Source of the DNA: Halarcobacter sp.
Lineage (GTDB): Bacteria > Campylobacterota > Campylobacteria > Campylobacterales > Arcobacteraceae
Direction of reading: 5' to 3'
Assembly (NCBI GenBank): GCA_030145305.1
Contig: JAQYVX010000011.1
Coordinates: 62,001-126,000 of the forward strand
Length of the DNA stretch: 64,000 bases
The notes below the pieces were generated by a model that made no database searches, was not told the DNA's origin, and saw only the letters and a program-made list of their open reading frames with translations. A program made the position numbers and the translations under genes. Shown here in pieces: positions 20,834 through 29,398 of the stretch. Positions within the stretch are counted from its first letter, which is position 1. Each line of letters opens with the position of its first letter.

Positions 20834-22196
20834 AAGTTTGGGAATCGTAATTTGTAATTTTAATAAAGTTGATTATCTAAAAGGATGTTTAGAAAGTTTG
20901 CATATGTCTAATTTTGAGGGTTTGTCTCATGATGTTATAGTAGTGGATAATGCATCAACGGATGGAAGTGTACAGTTTATAAAAGAAAATTATAAAGATG
21001 ATGTAATACTTTTAGAAAATAAAACTAATACTGGTGGTTCGGGTGGATTTGATAGAGGAATTAAGTTTTGTTTAAAAAAGAAATACAGTTATATTTGTTT
21101 ACTTGATAATGATATTTTATTAGAAGAAGATACAATAATTAATCTCTATAAATATATTAAAGAAAATCCATGTATAGGGGTAGTTGGTTCAAAAATTTGT
21201 AAGATGGAGGATCCAGAGATTTTACAAGAAATGGGATCATTTATAGATTTTGAGGAAAGTTTTAATGTAAGAACACCTTTAAAAGGACATAAAGACATTA
21301 TAGAATTACCAGAAATTGTAAAATGTGATTATGTTCCCGCTTGTTGTTTAATAACTACAAATGAAGTATTAGAAAAAGTAGGAAGTTTTAATACTGATCA
21401 CTTTATATATTGGGATGATATGGATTGGTGTACTAGAGTTAAGAATGCGGGATGGGAAGTTCATGCAATTAGTTCTTCGAGGGTTTTTCACAAAATGGGA
21501 GTAGTTAATCATAGTAATACTTTTGGAAGTTATTATTTTGAAAGAAATAGAATAATGTTTTTTTTAAAGTATTTAGATGAGAAAAAACTAGATGATTTCA
21601 TCCAAAATATTTGTGAGTGGATAGTATCTTTAACCTATTTTTCTAATTTAAAAAAAGTTTATTCTGTTGCAACATCTTTTTTATATGCACTTGATGATTT
21701 ATTATTAGAAAAATTAGGGAAACAAGACTCTAGCATATTAAAAAAAGAAATATTTAGAGATATATATGAAAAATATTCAATAGATAAGAAAAAAAAAGTT
21801 TTGGTTTATTGCGATGATTCTATTGAAGTGAATAGGAAAGTTTTATCATATATAAAAAATGATTTAAATTTAACTATTCTATTATGTTTAAAAAAAGAAA
21901 ATATACAAACTATAAAAAATAATTTTCATAATAATGTAATAACAGAATTAAAGCAAAATTATGAATATGAAAAAACAATAATCGCTGTTGAACATATTAT
22001 CTCAGTTAATAAAAGTTTGTTAAAAGATAATAAGGCAATTTTACTTGATAGTTATGGCAATTCATGTGAAGTAGAAGAATTAGAAAATATACAAAAATCA
22101 TATGAAATATATAAAGATATTTTTAACAATATTTTTAAACCTTTAATTACAAAAAAAATTAAATTAATTAGGGCTAAGATTAAGAATGAAAAGTAA
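20826..22196 (+). CDS. GT2 glycosyltransferase with unusual C-terminal extension
   Basis: The first 260 or so residues are a GT2 domain: LGIVICNFNKVDYLKGCL, VVDNASTDGS, the NTGGSGGFDRG loop and LLDNDILLEED, plus YWDDMDWCTR further on. The remaining 190 residues hold a Rossmann-like segment starting KKKVLVYCDDSIEVN (about residue 330) and end in a lysine-rich helix. I chose the ATG at 20826 (AAAAGGAAC upstream, 456 residues); a longer frame to 20772 lies inside glf. It is a likely galactofuranosyl- or rhamnosyl-type transferase. The tail may belong to the same module class as in the DUF115 genes. Confidence 0.8.
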   Translation: MYKSLGIVICNFNKVDYLKGCLESLHMSNFEGLSHDVIVVDNASTDGSVQFIKENYKDDVILLENKTNTGGSGGFDRGIKFCLKKKYSYICLLDNDILLEEDTIINLYKYIKENPCIGVVGSKICKMEDPEILQEMGSFIDFEESFNVRTPLKGHKDIIELPEIVKCDYVPACCLITTNEVLEKVGSFNTDHFIYWDDMDWCTRVKNAGWEVHAISSSRVFHKMGVVNHSNTFGSYYFERNRIMFFLKYLDEKKLDDFIQNICEWIVSLTYFSNLKKVYSVATSFLYALDDLLLEKLGKQDSSILKKEIFRDIYEKYSIDKKKKVLVYCDDSIEVNRKVLSYIKNDLNLTILLCLKKENIQTIKNNFHNNVITELKQNYEYEKTIIAVEHIISVNKSLLKDNKAILLDSYGNSCEVEELENIQKSYEIYKDIFNNIFKPLITKKIKLIRAKIKNEK

Positions 22197-23214
22197 AGTG
22201 TATTTATGTCCATATAATGATATTACTTTAAAACTTTCTAAAGATAAAAGTTTTTTGGAAGAATATGAAGTTATAGGATTTGTAGATAATTATAAAGAAA
22301 AAAAAATATTAATAAGAAATTTAAGTATTCTAAAATTTGATTACATAATAGTTTGTTCTCCTAATTATTATCTTGATATATATAGAGAATTACTTAATAG
22401 TAAAATAAATAAAAACAAAATACTTTTTTATATAAATAATACAAATGAAATAAAAGATAATATAGATAACGTTAACTTCACTTCTTATAATAATATACAA
22501 GATTATGATTTTATTAAAAAACTTAAAAATAAACATTTAGATAAAAAAATATTTTTAATAGGAAATGGGCCAAGTTTAAAAATTGAAGATTTAGATTTCT
22601 TAAAAAATGAAATAACTTTTGCAGCGAATAAAATATATCTTGCATATAAAAAAACTAAATGGAGACCAACTTATTATTTAGTTGAAGACGATTTAGTTTA
22701 TAAACAAAACTATAATAAAATAAAAAACTTGAAAGAATCAATAAAACTATTCCCTGAATATTCTTTGAATTGGAATAAAAAAATTAATGATGCTTATTAT
22801 TTTAAGTTAATATATCTGCCAAATATGGAAAATTTTCCGAGTTTTGAACCCAACCCAATAAAAGGAATATATTGGGGCTCAACAGTAATTTATACAATGA
22901 TTCAATGGGCAGTATATTTGGGTTGTAAAGAAATATATTTATTAGGAATAGACTTTGATTTTGTTGAACCAAATAATTATGTAATAAACCAAGATAATAG
23001 AAAAGATTTGATTTGTGAAGGAGAGGTTAATCATTTCCATAAAGAATATAGAAAAGTAGGTGAAAAATGGAATTTACCTAATTTAGATATTCAACTACAA
23101 TCATTTAATAAAGCAAAAGAATATTGTGATAAAAATGGTATTAAAATATTTAATGCATCTAGGACTACGAAGTTAAACATATTTAAAAAAATTAATTTAA
23201 AAAAAAAGATTTAA
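22186..23214 (+). CDS. DUF115/MptE-like protein with N-terminal YxCPYND module
   Basis: The 342-residue protein has two parts. Residues 3-85 form an alpha/beta module (VYLCPYNDITLKLS..., CSPNYYLDIY). From about residue 120 a DUF115 domain follows: FLIGNGPSLKIEDL, FAANKIYLAYK, WGSTVIYTM, YLLGIDFDF and NHFHKEYR. DUF115 is the core of Maf flagellin glycosyltransferases. No membrane span is seen. The start overlaps the GT2 gene by 11 nt. The C-terminal 200 residues closely resemble the end of the 825-residue fusion at 29399. Function probably glycan transfer or acceptor handling; not proven. Confidence 0.75.
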   Translation: MKSKVYLCPYNDITLKLSKDKSFLEEYEVIGFVDNYKEKKILIRNLSILKFDYIIVCSPNYYLDIYRELLNSKINKNKILFYINNTNEIKDNIDNVNFTSYNNIQDYDFIKKLKNKHLDKKIFLIGNGPSLKIEDLDFLKNEITFAANKIYLAYKKTKWRPTYYLVEDDLVYKQNYNKIKNLKESIKLFPEYSLNWNKKINDAYYFKLIYLPNMENFPSFEPNPIKGIYWGSTVIYTMIQWAVYLGCKEIYLLGIDFDFVEPNNYVINQDNRKDLICEGEVNHFHKEYRKVGEKWNLPNLDIQLQSFNKAKEYCDKNGIKIFNASRTTKLNIFKKINLKKKI

Positions 23215-23234
23215 AATGAAAGATTTAAAATGAA
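23207..23234 (+). repeat. Tandem 14 bp duplication making a 5-codon upstream ORF before rfbF
   Basis: AGATTTAAAATGAA occurs twice in exact tandem (23207-23220 and 23221-23234). The first copy holds ATG at 23216 and opens a five-codon frame (MKDLK) whose TGA at 23231-23233 overlaps the rfbF ATG in an ATGA arrangement. No strong ribosome site precedes either ATG. Confidence 0.7.
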
Positions 23235-24003
23235 AGTATTACTATTAGCAGGTGGACTAGGAACAAGACTAAGTGAAGAAACAGACCTAAAACCAAAACC
23301 AATGGTAGAGATTGGTGGGAAACCTATTTTATGGCATATAATGAAGATTTATTCAAAATATGGTTTTAATGATTTTGTTATATTACTTGGATATAAAGGT
23401 TACTATATAAAAGAATACTTTGCAAATTATTTTCTTCATCAAAGTGATGTAACTATTGATATGTCAAATGGAAAAATGGAAATTTTGAATAATTCTAGTG
23501 AACCTTGGAAAGTTACTCTTCTTGATACAGGAATAAATAGTATGACAGGTGGAAGAGTAAAAAGAGCTCAAGAGTTTGTAGGAAATGAACCTTTTATGTT
23601 AACTTATGGTGATGGTTTATCAGATATAAATATAGAAAAACTTGTATCTTTTCATAAATCTCACGGCAAATCTATGACAATGACATCAGCTCAACCAGAA
23701 GGAAGATTTGGTGCTTTAAATATCACTAGAGATAATAAAGTTAGTAACTTCTTAGAAAAACCCAAAGGTGATGGAGGATGGATTAACGCTGGTTTTTTTG
23801 TGTGTGAACCAAAAGTTTTTGACTATATAACAGAAGGTGATAGTACAGTATTTGAACAAGCACCACTAATGAATTTAGCTAAAGAGGGTGAAATATTTAC
23901 ATATAAACATGAAGGTTTTTGGAAACCAATGGATAGTTTAAAAGATAAGAATGATCTAAATAAATTATGGGAATTAAATAAAGCACCATGGAAAACTTGG
24001 TAA
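23230..24003 (+). CDS. rfbF: Glucose-1-phosphate cytidylyltransferase RfbF
   Basis: RfbF makes CDP-glucose, the entry to CDP-3,6-dideoxyhexoses. The 257-residue nucleotidyltransferase has LAGGLGTRLSEETDLKPKPM (residues 6-25) with the pyrophosphorylase signature, IGGKPILWHIMKIY, LTYGDGLSD with the metal aspartate, and GFWKPMDSLKDKNDL at the C terminus. All are close to the Salmonella/Yersinia enzymes. A tandem duplication directly upstream places a tiny ORF in coupling position. Its stop overlaps the start of rfbG by 1 nt. Confidence 0.93.
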   Translation: MKVLLLAGGLGTRLSEETDLKPKPMVEIGGKPILWHIMKIYSKYGFNDFVILLGYKGYYIKEYFANYFLHQSDVTIDMSNGKMEILNNSSEPWKVTLLDTGINSMTGGRVKRAQEFVGNEPFMLTYGDGLSDINIEKLVSFHKSHGKSMTMTSAQPEGRFGALNITRDNKVSNFLEKPKGDGGWINAGFFVCEPKVFDYITEGDSTVFEQAPLMNLAKEGEIFTYKHEGFWKPMDSLKDKNDLNKLWELNKAPWKTW

Positions 24004-25103
24004 TGAAAAACTTATTTAACAGTATTTATAAAAATAAAACTGTTTTAGTTACAGGTCATACAGGGTTTAAAGGTTCATGGCTTGTATATTGGTTAAATCA
24101 AATGGGAGCAAATGTAGTTGGTTATTCATTAGAAGCTCCTACTACTCCAAATCATATTGACCTGCTAAATCTTGGGATAATTTCAATTATTGCTGATATA
24201 AGAGATTTAAGTAAGTTAAATCAAACATTTGAAATATATAAACCTGATATTGTTTTCCATCTTGCTGCTCAACCACTTGTGCGATTATCATATGAAAATC
24301 CAATTGAAACATATGAAACAAATGTTATTGGAACTTTAAAAGTTTTTGAAGCTTGTAGAAAAAATAATGTAAAAGCTATAGTAAATATTACAAGTGATAA
24401 AGCTTATGATAACAAAGAATGGATATGGGGATATAGAGAAAATGATTCAATGGGTGGATATGATCCATATAGTTCATCAAAAGGATGTGCTGATTTATTA
24501 GCAAATTCATATAGAAATTCATATTTTAATATAAATGACTATAACAAAACTCATAATACTCTTCTTTCATCTTGTAGAGCAGGGAATGTTATTGGTGGTG
24601 GTGATTGGGCGAAAGATAGACTTATCACAGATATTATGCTTTCTGTTTCAAATAATAAAAAAGTTGAAATACGAAATCCATATGCAACAAGACCTTGGCA
24701 ACATGTACTTGAACCTTTAAGTGGTTACTTAAATATCGGCCAAAAACTTCTTGAAGAAAAAGTTGAATTTGCTGAAGCTTGGAATTTTGGGCCAGCAGAT
24801 GAAGGAAGTATTTCAGTAGAAAAAGTTGTTAAAAATGTAAAAAAACATTGGGATAAAATAGATTATGAAATTAATTCTAATCCAAATCAACCTCATGAAG
24901 CAAATCTTCTTAAACTAGATTGTAGTAAAGCTCACATACTTTTAAAATGGAAAGATGTATGGAATAGTAAAACTACATTTGAGAAAACTGTAAAGTGGTA
25001 TAAAGCTTATTATGAAGAAGATAAAAATATATTAACTAAAAATGATTTAGAATCATATATCCAAGATGCAAAAGCTAAAAATATAGAGTGGGCAATTAGT
25101 TAA
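24003..25103 (+). CDS. rfbG: CDP-glucose 4,6-dehydratase RfbG
   Basis: RfbG converts CDP-glucose to CDP-4-keto-6-deoxyglucose. This extended SDR shows TGHTGFKGSWL (about residue 14), HLAAQPLVR, the YDPYSSSKG active site with Tyr-x-x-x-Lys and SCRAGNVIGGGDWAKDR. RPWQHVLEPLSGYL is typical of CDP-glucose dehydratases. The ATG at 24003 forms TAATG with the rfbF stop, so I prefer it (366 residues); an in-frame ATG at 23988 would add five residues. Confidence 0.92.
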   Translation: MKNLFNSIYKNKTVLVTGHTGFKGSWLVYWLNQMGANVVGYSLEAPTTPNHIDLLNLGIISIIADIRDLSKLNQTFEIYKPDIVFHLAAQPLVRLSYENPIETYETNVIGTLKVFEACRKNNVKAIVNITSDKAYDNKEWIWGYRENDSMGGYDPYSSSKGCADLLANSYRNSYFNINDYNKTHNTLLSSCRAGNVIGGGDWAKDRLITDIMLSVSNNKKVEIRNPYATRPWQHVLEPLSGYLNIGQKLLEEKVEFAEAWNFGPADEGSISVEKVVKNVKKHWDKIDYEINSNPNQPHEANLLKLDCSKAHILLKWKDVWNSKTTFEKTVKWYKAYYEEDKNILTKNDLESYIQDAKAKNIEWAIS

Positions 25104-25979
25104 ATGACTATTTTAATTGCAGGTTCAACAGGATTTTTAGGAAGTTATCTTTTAAAGTCATTGATAGGTAATAGGTATGAAGTGATTGCATTAAAAAGAA
25201 GTACTTCAAATATATTTAGAATAGATGAGTTATTAGAAAAAGTGACTTTTTATAATATTGATGAAGTTGAAATATTAGAAATATTTCGAAGACATAAAAT
25301 TAATATAGTTATAAATACAGTTACAAACTATGGAAGAAAAGATAGTCAAATATCTTCAATAGTTGATACAAATTTAATGTTTGGATTAAAACTTTTAGAA
25401 GAATCAGTAAATAATAATGTAAAAGCATTTATAAATACAGATACATTACTGGAAAGAAATATAAATGCGTACGCTTTATCAAAAGCTCATTTAGTTGATT
25501 GGATGAAGTTTTTATCAAATAAAAGTAATAAAATGATAAATATAAAAATAGAACATATGTACGGTCCTCTTGATGACGAAAATAAATTTATCTATTGGCT
25601 AATAAATCAGCTGAAAAGTAATGTTAAAAAAATAGATTTAACATCAGGAATTCAGAAAAGGGACTTTATATATGTTGATGATATAGTATCAGCATATGAA
25701 ACTATTATCAAAAATATTGATAAACTATCTAATTTTGAAGAAATCGAGTTAGGAAGTGGTACTTCTATTGAAGTAAAAGATTTTATAAAAAAAATACATT
25801 CAGAACTTTCAAAAATACAAACTATAAATACAAAGTTAAACTTTGGGGCAATACCTTATCGTGATAACGAAAATATGAATATGCAAGCAAATATAAAAAA
25901 ACTAAAAAAACTAAACTGGAATTCAAAAGTTACACTGAAAGATGGAATAAAAAGAATATTAAATAAGGAGAAAAAGTGA
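25104..25979 (+). CDS. NAD(P)-dependent SDR, probable CDP-paratose/abequose synthase
   Basis: A 291-residue extended SDR: AGSTGFLGSYLL (residues 6-17), NTVTNYGR, a Tyr-x-x-x-Lys active site in NAYALSKAH (about residues 119-127), and FIYVDDIVSAYE. In the Salmonella and Yersinia rfb operons this position, between rfbG and rfbH, holds the CDP-3,6-dideoxyhexose 4-reductase (RfbS or RfbJ). With the RfbE-type epimerase at 27318, reduction to CDP-paratose (RfbS) is more consistent than abequose. Sequence similarity is moderate, so the product stereochemistry is inference. Zero gap to rfbG; 4 nt overlap with rfbH. Confidence 0.7.
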   Translation: MTILIAGSTGFLGSYLLKSLIGNRYEVIALKRSTSNIFRIDELLEKVTFYNIDEVEILEIFRRHKINIVINTVTNYGRKDSQISSIVDTNLMFGLKLLEESVNNNVKAFINTDTLLERNINAYALSKAHLVDWMKFLSNKSNKMINIKIEHMYGPLDDENKFIYWLINQLKSNVKKIDLTSGIQKRDFIYVDDIVSAYETIIKNIDKLSNFEEIELGSGTSIEVKDFIKKIHSELSKIQTINTKLNFGAIPYRDNENMNMQANIKKLKKLNWNSKVTLKDGIKRILNKEKK

Positions 25980-27307
25980 CAAAATCTGAACAACTAAAAC
26001 AAGAAATATTAAATAAAACAAAAGAATACTATGAATTAGTGCATAAGCCAGTTCAAGAGAAAGAGTTTGTAGATGGTGAAAGTAGAGTTAATTATGCTGG
26101 ACGTGTATTTGACGAAACTGAGATGCAATATCTAGTAGATAGTTCTTTAGATTTTTGGTTGACTTATGGTGATTACTCTAAAAAGTTTGAAAAACAACTA
26201 GCAAAATATTTAAATATAAGATGGGCATTTTTAGTAAACTCAGGTTCTTCTGCAAATCTTTTAGCTTTTTATGCATTAACTTCTCCACTATTAAAAGAAA
26301 AACAAGTCAAAAGAGGAGATGAAGTTATTACTGTTGCTGCTGGTTTCCCTACTACAGTATCTCCCATCGTTCAATATGGAGCAGTACCTGTATTTGTTGA
26401 TATGGATTTAACTCATGCAAATATTGATACAACACAATTAGAATTTGCACTTAGTCCTAAAACAAAAGCAATTATGATAGCTCATGGATTAGGGAATCCA
26501 TTTAATCTTAGAGTAGTAAAAGATTTCTGTGATAAACACAATCTTTGGCTTATCGAAGATAACTGTGATGCACTTGGTTCTACTTATGAAGGAAAACCCA
26601 CGGGAACCTGGGGAGATATTGGAACATCTAGTTTTTATCCTCCTCATCATATGACGATGGGTGAAGGTGGAGCTACATATACAGATAATCCACTGCTTAA
26701 GAAAATCATGCTTAGTATGAGAGATTGGGGAAGAGATTGCTGGTGTGAAAGTGGTGTTGATAATACATGTGGTAAAAGATTTGCTCAAAGCTTTGGATCT
26801 TTACCAAAAGGGTATGACCATAAATATGTTTATAGTCACTTTGGATTTAACTTAAAAGTATCTGATATGCAAGCTGCCGTTGGATGCGCTCAACTTGAGA
26901 AACTTCCATCATTTGTAGAAAAAAGAAAAGAAAATCATAAAAAATTATATGATGGATTAAAAGATATTAAAGAACTTCAACTTGTAGAAACTCAACCAAA
27001 TTCAGAGCCTAGTTGGTTTGGTTTTATGATGACACTAAAAGATAGTGTAAACTTTTCAAGAAATGAAATAGTAGAATATCTTGAAGGAAATAAAATCCAA
27101 ACAAGAAATCTTTTTGCAGGAAATATGCTAAGACATCCTATGTTTGATAGTATGGTTTTAGATACAGATTATAGAGTAATAGGTGATTTAAAAGTTACAG
27201 ATAAAATCATGACAGATAGTTTTTGGATAGGTTTATATCCAGGTATGGGTGATGATGCTATTAATTATATGATTAAAAATATTAGAGAGTTTGTAGATAG
27301 TAAATAA
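25976..27307 (+). CDS. rfbH: CDP-6-deoxy-4-hexulose-3-dehydrase (E1) RfbH
   Basis: E1 removes the C3 hydroxyl using PMP and a [2Fe-2S] cluster. The 443-residue protein is close to Yersinia AscC/RfbH. Where aminotransferases have the PLP lysine it has a histidine, in SFYPPHHMTMGEGGA, the hallmark of this dehydrase. Cluster cysteines appear in DWGRDCWCESGVDNTCGKR. NSGSSANLLA and EDNCDALGS are cofactor contacts. The start is GTG at 25976 with AAGGAG upstream. The reductase partner E3 (AscD/RfbI type) is not in this window. Confidence 0.94.
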   Translation: MTKSEQLKQEILNKTKEYYELVHKPVQEKEFVDGESRVNYAGRVFDETEMQYLVDSSLDFWLTYGDYSKKFEKQLAKYLNIRWAFLVNSGSSANLLAFYALTSPLLKEKQVKRGDEVITVAAGFPTTVSPIVQYGAVPVFVDMDLTHANIDTTQLEFALSPKTKAIMIAHGLGNPFNLRVVKDFCDKHNLWLIEDNCDALGSTYEGKPTGTWGDIGTSSFYPPHHMTMGEGGATYTDNPLLKKIMLSMRDWGRDCWCESGVDNTCGKRFAQSFGSLPKGYDHKYVYSHFGFNLKVSDMQAAVGCAQLEKLPSFVEKRKENHKKLYDGLKDIKELQLVETQPNSEPSWFGFMMTLKDSVNFSRNEIVEYLEGNKIQTRNLFAGNMLRHPMFDSMVLDTDYRVIGDLKVTDKIMTDSFWIGLYPGMGDDAINYMIKNIREFVDSK

Positions 27308-27317
27308 AGGTTTATCA

Positions 27318-28340
27318 ATGAAATATTTAATTACAGGTGGATGTGGATTTTTAGGCTCAAATATTGCAAGTGAAATACTTAAACAAGGTGATGAATTAAT
27401 AGTATTTGATAGTTTATATAGATTTGGAAGCTACCAAAATAAAGAGTGGTTAGAAACTCAAGGCGAATTTATTTTTATTCATGGAGATATAAGAAATACT
27501 AACGACGTAGAACGAACTATAAAAATACATAAACCAAATATTATTTATCATCTTGCAGGACAAGTAGCTATGACAACTTCTATATTAGATCCGAGAATAG
27601 ATATGGAAGTAAATATTGGTGGTAGTTTTAATCTTCTAAATGCAGTAAGACTTTATAGTCCAGAGAGTACAATTATATACTCATCTACAAATAAGGTATA
27701 TGGAGACTTAGAACAATTTACTTACCGTGAAACAGATAGTAGATATGAATGTATAGAAAAACTAAATGGATTCGATGAGAGTGTAAATCTTGACTTTCAC
27801 TCACCATATGGAACCTCAAAAGGAAGTGCAGATCAGTATATGCTAGATTTTGCAAGAATTTATGGACTGAAAACTGTTGTTTTTAGACACTCATCTATGT
27901 TTGGAGGAAGACAGTTTGCAACATATGATCAAGGTTGGATAGGTTGGTTTACACAACAAGCTATAAATATTAAGAAAGGAAGGCAGAAAGAACCTTTTAC
28001 TATTTCTGGAAATGGAAAACAAGTTAGAGACATAGCATATGCAAGTGATATGATAGACTTATATTTAATGGCATCTAAAAAAATAGATAATATAAAAGGT
28101 CAAGCATTTAATGTAGGTGGTGGCATGAATAACTCATCTTCCCTTCTCGAGTTATTTAGCTTTTTAGAAAAAGAACTTGATATAACTATGCCATATACGA
28201 AACTTCCTTTTAGAGAATCTGACCAAAGAGTATTTGTAGCAGATTTGACAAAAGCAAAAGAATTGATAGATTGGAAACCAAAGGTTTCGAAAGAAGAAGG
28301 TATTAGAAAAATGATTGATTGGGTAAAGAATAATGGATAA
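27318..28340 (+). CDS. rfbE: CDP-tyvelose/paratose 2-epimerase RfbE
   Basis: RfbE inverts C2 of CDP-paratose to CDP-tyvelose using NAD. The 340-residue SDR matches the Salmonella and Yersinia enzyme along its length: LITGGCGFLGSN, HLAGQVAMTTSI, YSSTNKVYGDLEQF, SPYGTSKGSADQYMLD, and FRHSSMFGGRQFATYDQGW. The last block is specific to this epimerase group. The AAGG ribosome site is weak. It ends 8 nt into the next GT2 gene. Together with rfbF, G and H it predicts a 3,6-dideoxyhexose in the surface glycan. Confidence 0.88.
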   Translation: MKYLITGGCGFLGSNIASEILKQGDELIVFDSLYRFGSYQNKEWLETQGEFIFIHGDIRNTNDVERTIKIHKPNIIYHLAGQVAMTTSILDPRIDMEVNIGGSFNLLNAVRLYSPESTIIYSSTNKVYGDLEQFTYRETDSRYECIEKLNGFDESVNLDFHSPYGTSKGSADQYMLDFARIYGLKTVVFRHSSMFGGRQFATYDQGWIGWFTQQAINIKKGRQKEPFTISGNGKQVRDIAYASDMIDLYLMASKKIDNIKGQAFNVGGGMNNSSSLLELFSFLEKELDITMPYTKLPFRESDQRVFVADLTKAKELIDWKPKVSKEEGIRKMIDWVKNNG

Positions 28341-29391
28341 GAAGATACCTTTATTAACTATTGCTATTCCCACATATAACAGATGTGAAAGTTTGAAGTA
28401 TTTAGTTGAAATAATAAAACCACAATTAAGCGAAGATTTAAAATTATTAATTATAGATAATAATTCTGAAGATTTTACAAGCAGTTATTGCAAAGAACTA
28501 ATGGCTATTAACTCTAATATTACTTTTATTAAGAATTTATATAATTTTGGTGGTGTCGTTAACATGTTAAAGTGTGTCGAATATTCAAACTCAAAATTTA
28601 CTTGGCTATTGGGAGATGATGATGATATAGATATATCTTATTTATCTAAGTTGTTAGCCTTACTAAGAGAAGAAAATGCTTATAGTTTTCATATTATACC
28701 TAAGGGTAGAATGAATTTTACGATTAATCAGTTTGAATTTTTAAATAAAAAAGATTTTGAAATGTATTTTTATGATATTACGGCAATTCATCTTATGTCT
28801 TCTAATATTTATAACACAAAAGAAGCAAAGAAATATTTAAAGGAAGCCTATAATTTAGTTCATTTACAACATGCCTTTACTTCTTTTCATGCAAAATTCT
28901 TAGAAAATAATTTACCTTTGAGAATAATTTGTTTGCCAATTATGAAACAAGAGAGATTAAAAATAAAAAGATGGTCTAAGTTTACTGCACATTTAGATGC
29001 TTTAGAAACTACATCTTTATTATTTGGCGATGAAGCAACAAATAAGGAGTATCAACTTAGGAAGAAAAAATTATTTAATATTTCTACAAAATCGTTATTT
29101 ATAGAAAAAGATGAAGGTTTTAATGAAAAAGAAATAAAAAGACTTTTTAGATTAATAAAAGTAAATAACTATATATTACCAATATTTTTAAATTTGATTT
29201 TATTCTTAAAAAAGGGTAGATATTCAAAATATTTGCTTATTTATTTTATATATATTAGCTTTTTTTTTAAAGATATAAAGAATTATAAGAGGAATATAGA
29301 GAGTTATTTTAATATTCCAAATACTGAGAATATCAATGATTTTTTAATTAATAATATTAATAAAAATAAAAAAAATTTTTTCAAAAATTAG
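28333..29391 (+). CDS. GT2 family glycosyltransferase
   Basis: The 352-residue protein has a GT-A domain in the first 200 residues: TIAIPTYNRCESLKYL, IIDNNSED, the NFGGVVNM loop and WLLGDDDDID as the metal motif. The C terminus (about 270-352) is rich in hydrophobic and basic residues and may associate with the membrane. It follows rfbE with 8 nt overlap, so it is a candidate for transferring the CDP-dideoxyhexose, but donor and acceptor are not readable from the sequence. Confidence 0.8.
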   Translation: MDKKIPLLTIAIPTYNRCESLKYLVEIIKPQLSEDLKLLIIDNNSEDFTSSYCKELMAINSNITFIKNLYNFGGVVNMLKCVEYSNSKFTWLLGDDDDIDISYLSKLLALLREENAYSFHIIPKGRMNFTINQFEFLNKKDFEMYFYDITAIHLMSSNIYNTKEAKKYLKEAYNLVHLQHAFTSFHAKFLENNLPLRIICLPIMKQERLKIKRWSKFTAHLDALETTSLLFGDEATNKEYQLRKKKLFNISTKSLFIEKDEGFNEKEIKRLFRLIKVNNYILPIFLNLILFLKKGRYSKYLLIYFIYISFFFKDIKNYKRNIESYFNIPNTENINDFLINNINKNKKNFFKN

Positions 29392-29398
29392 GCGATAA

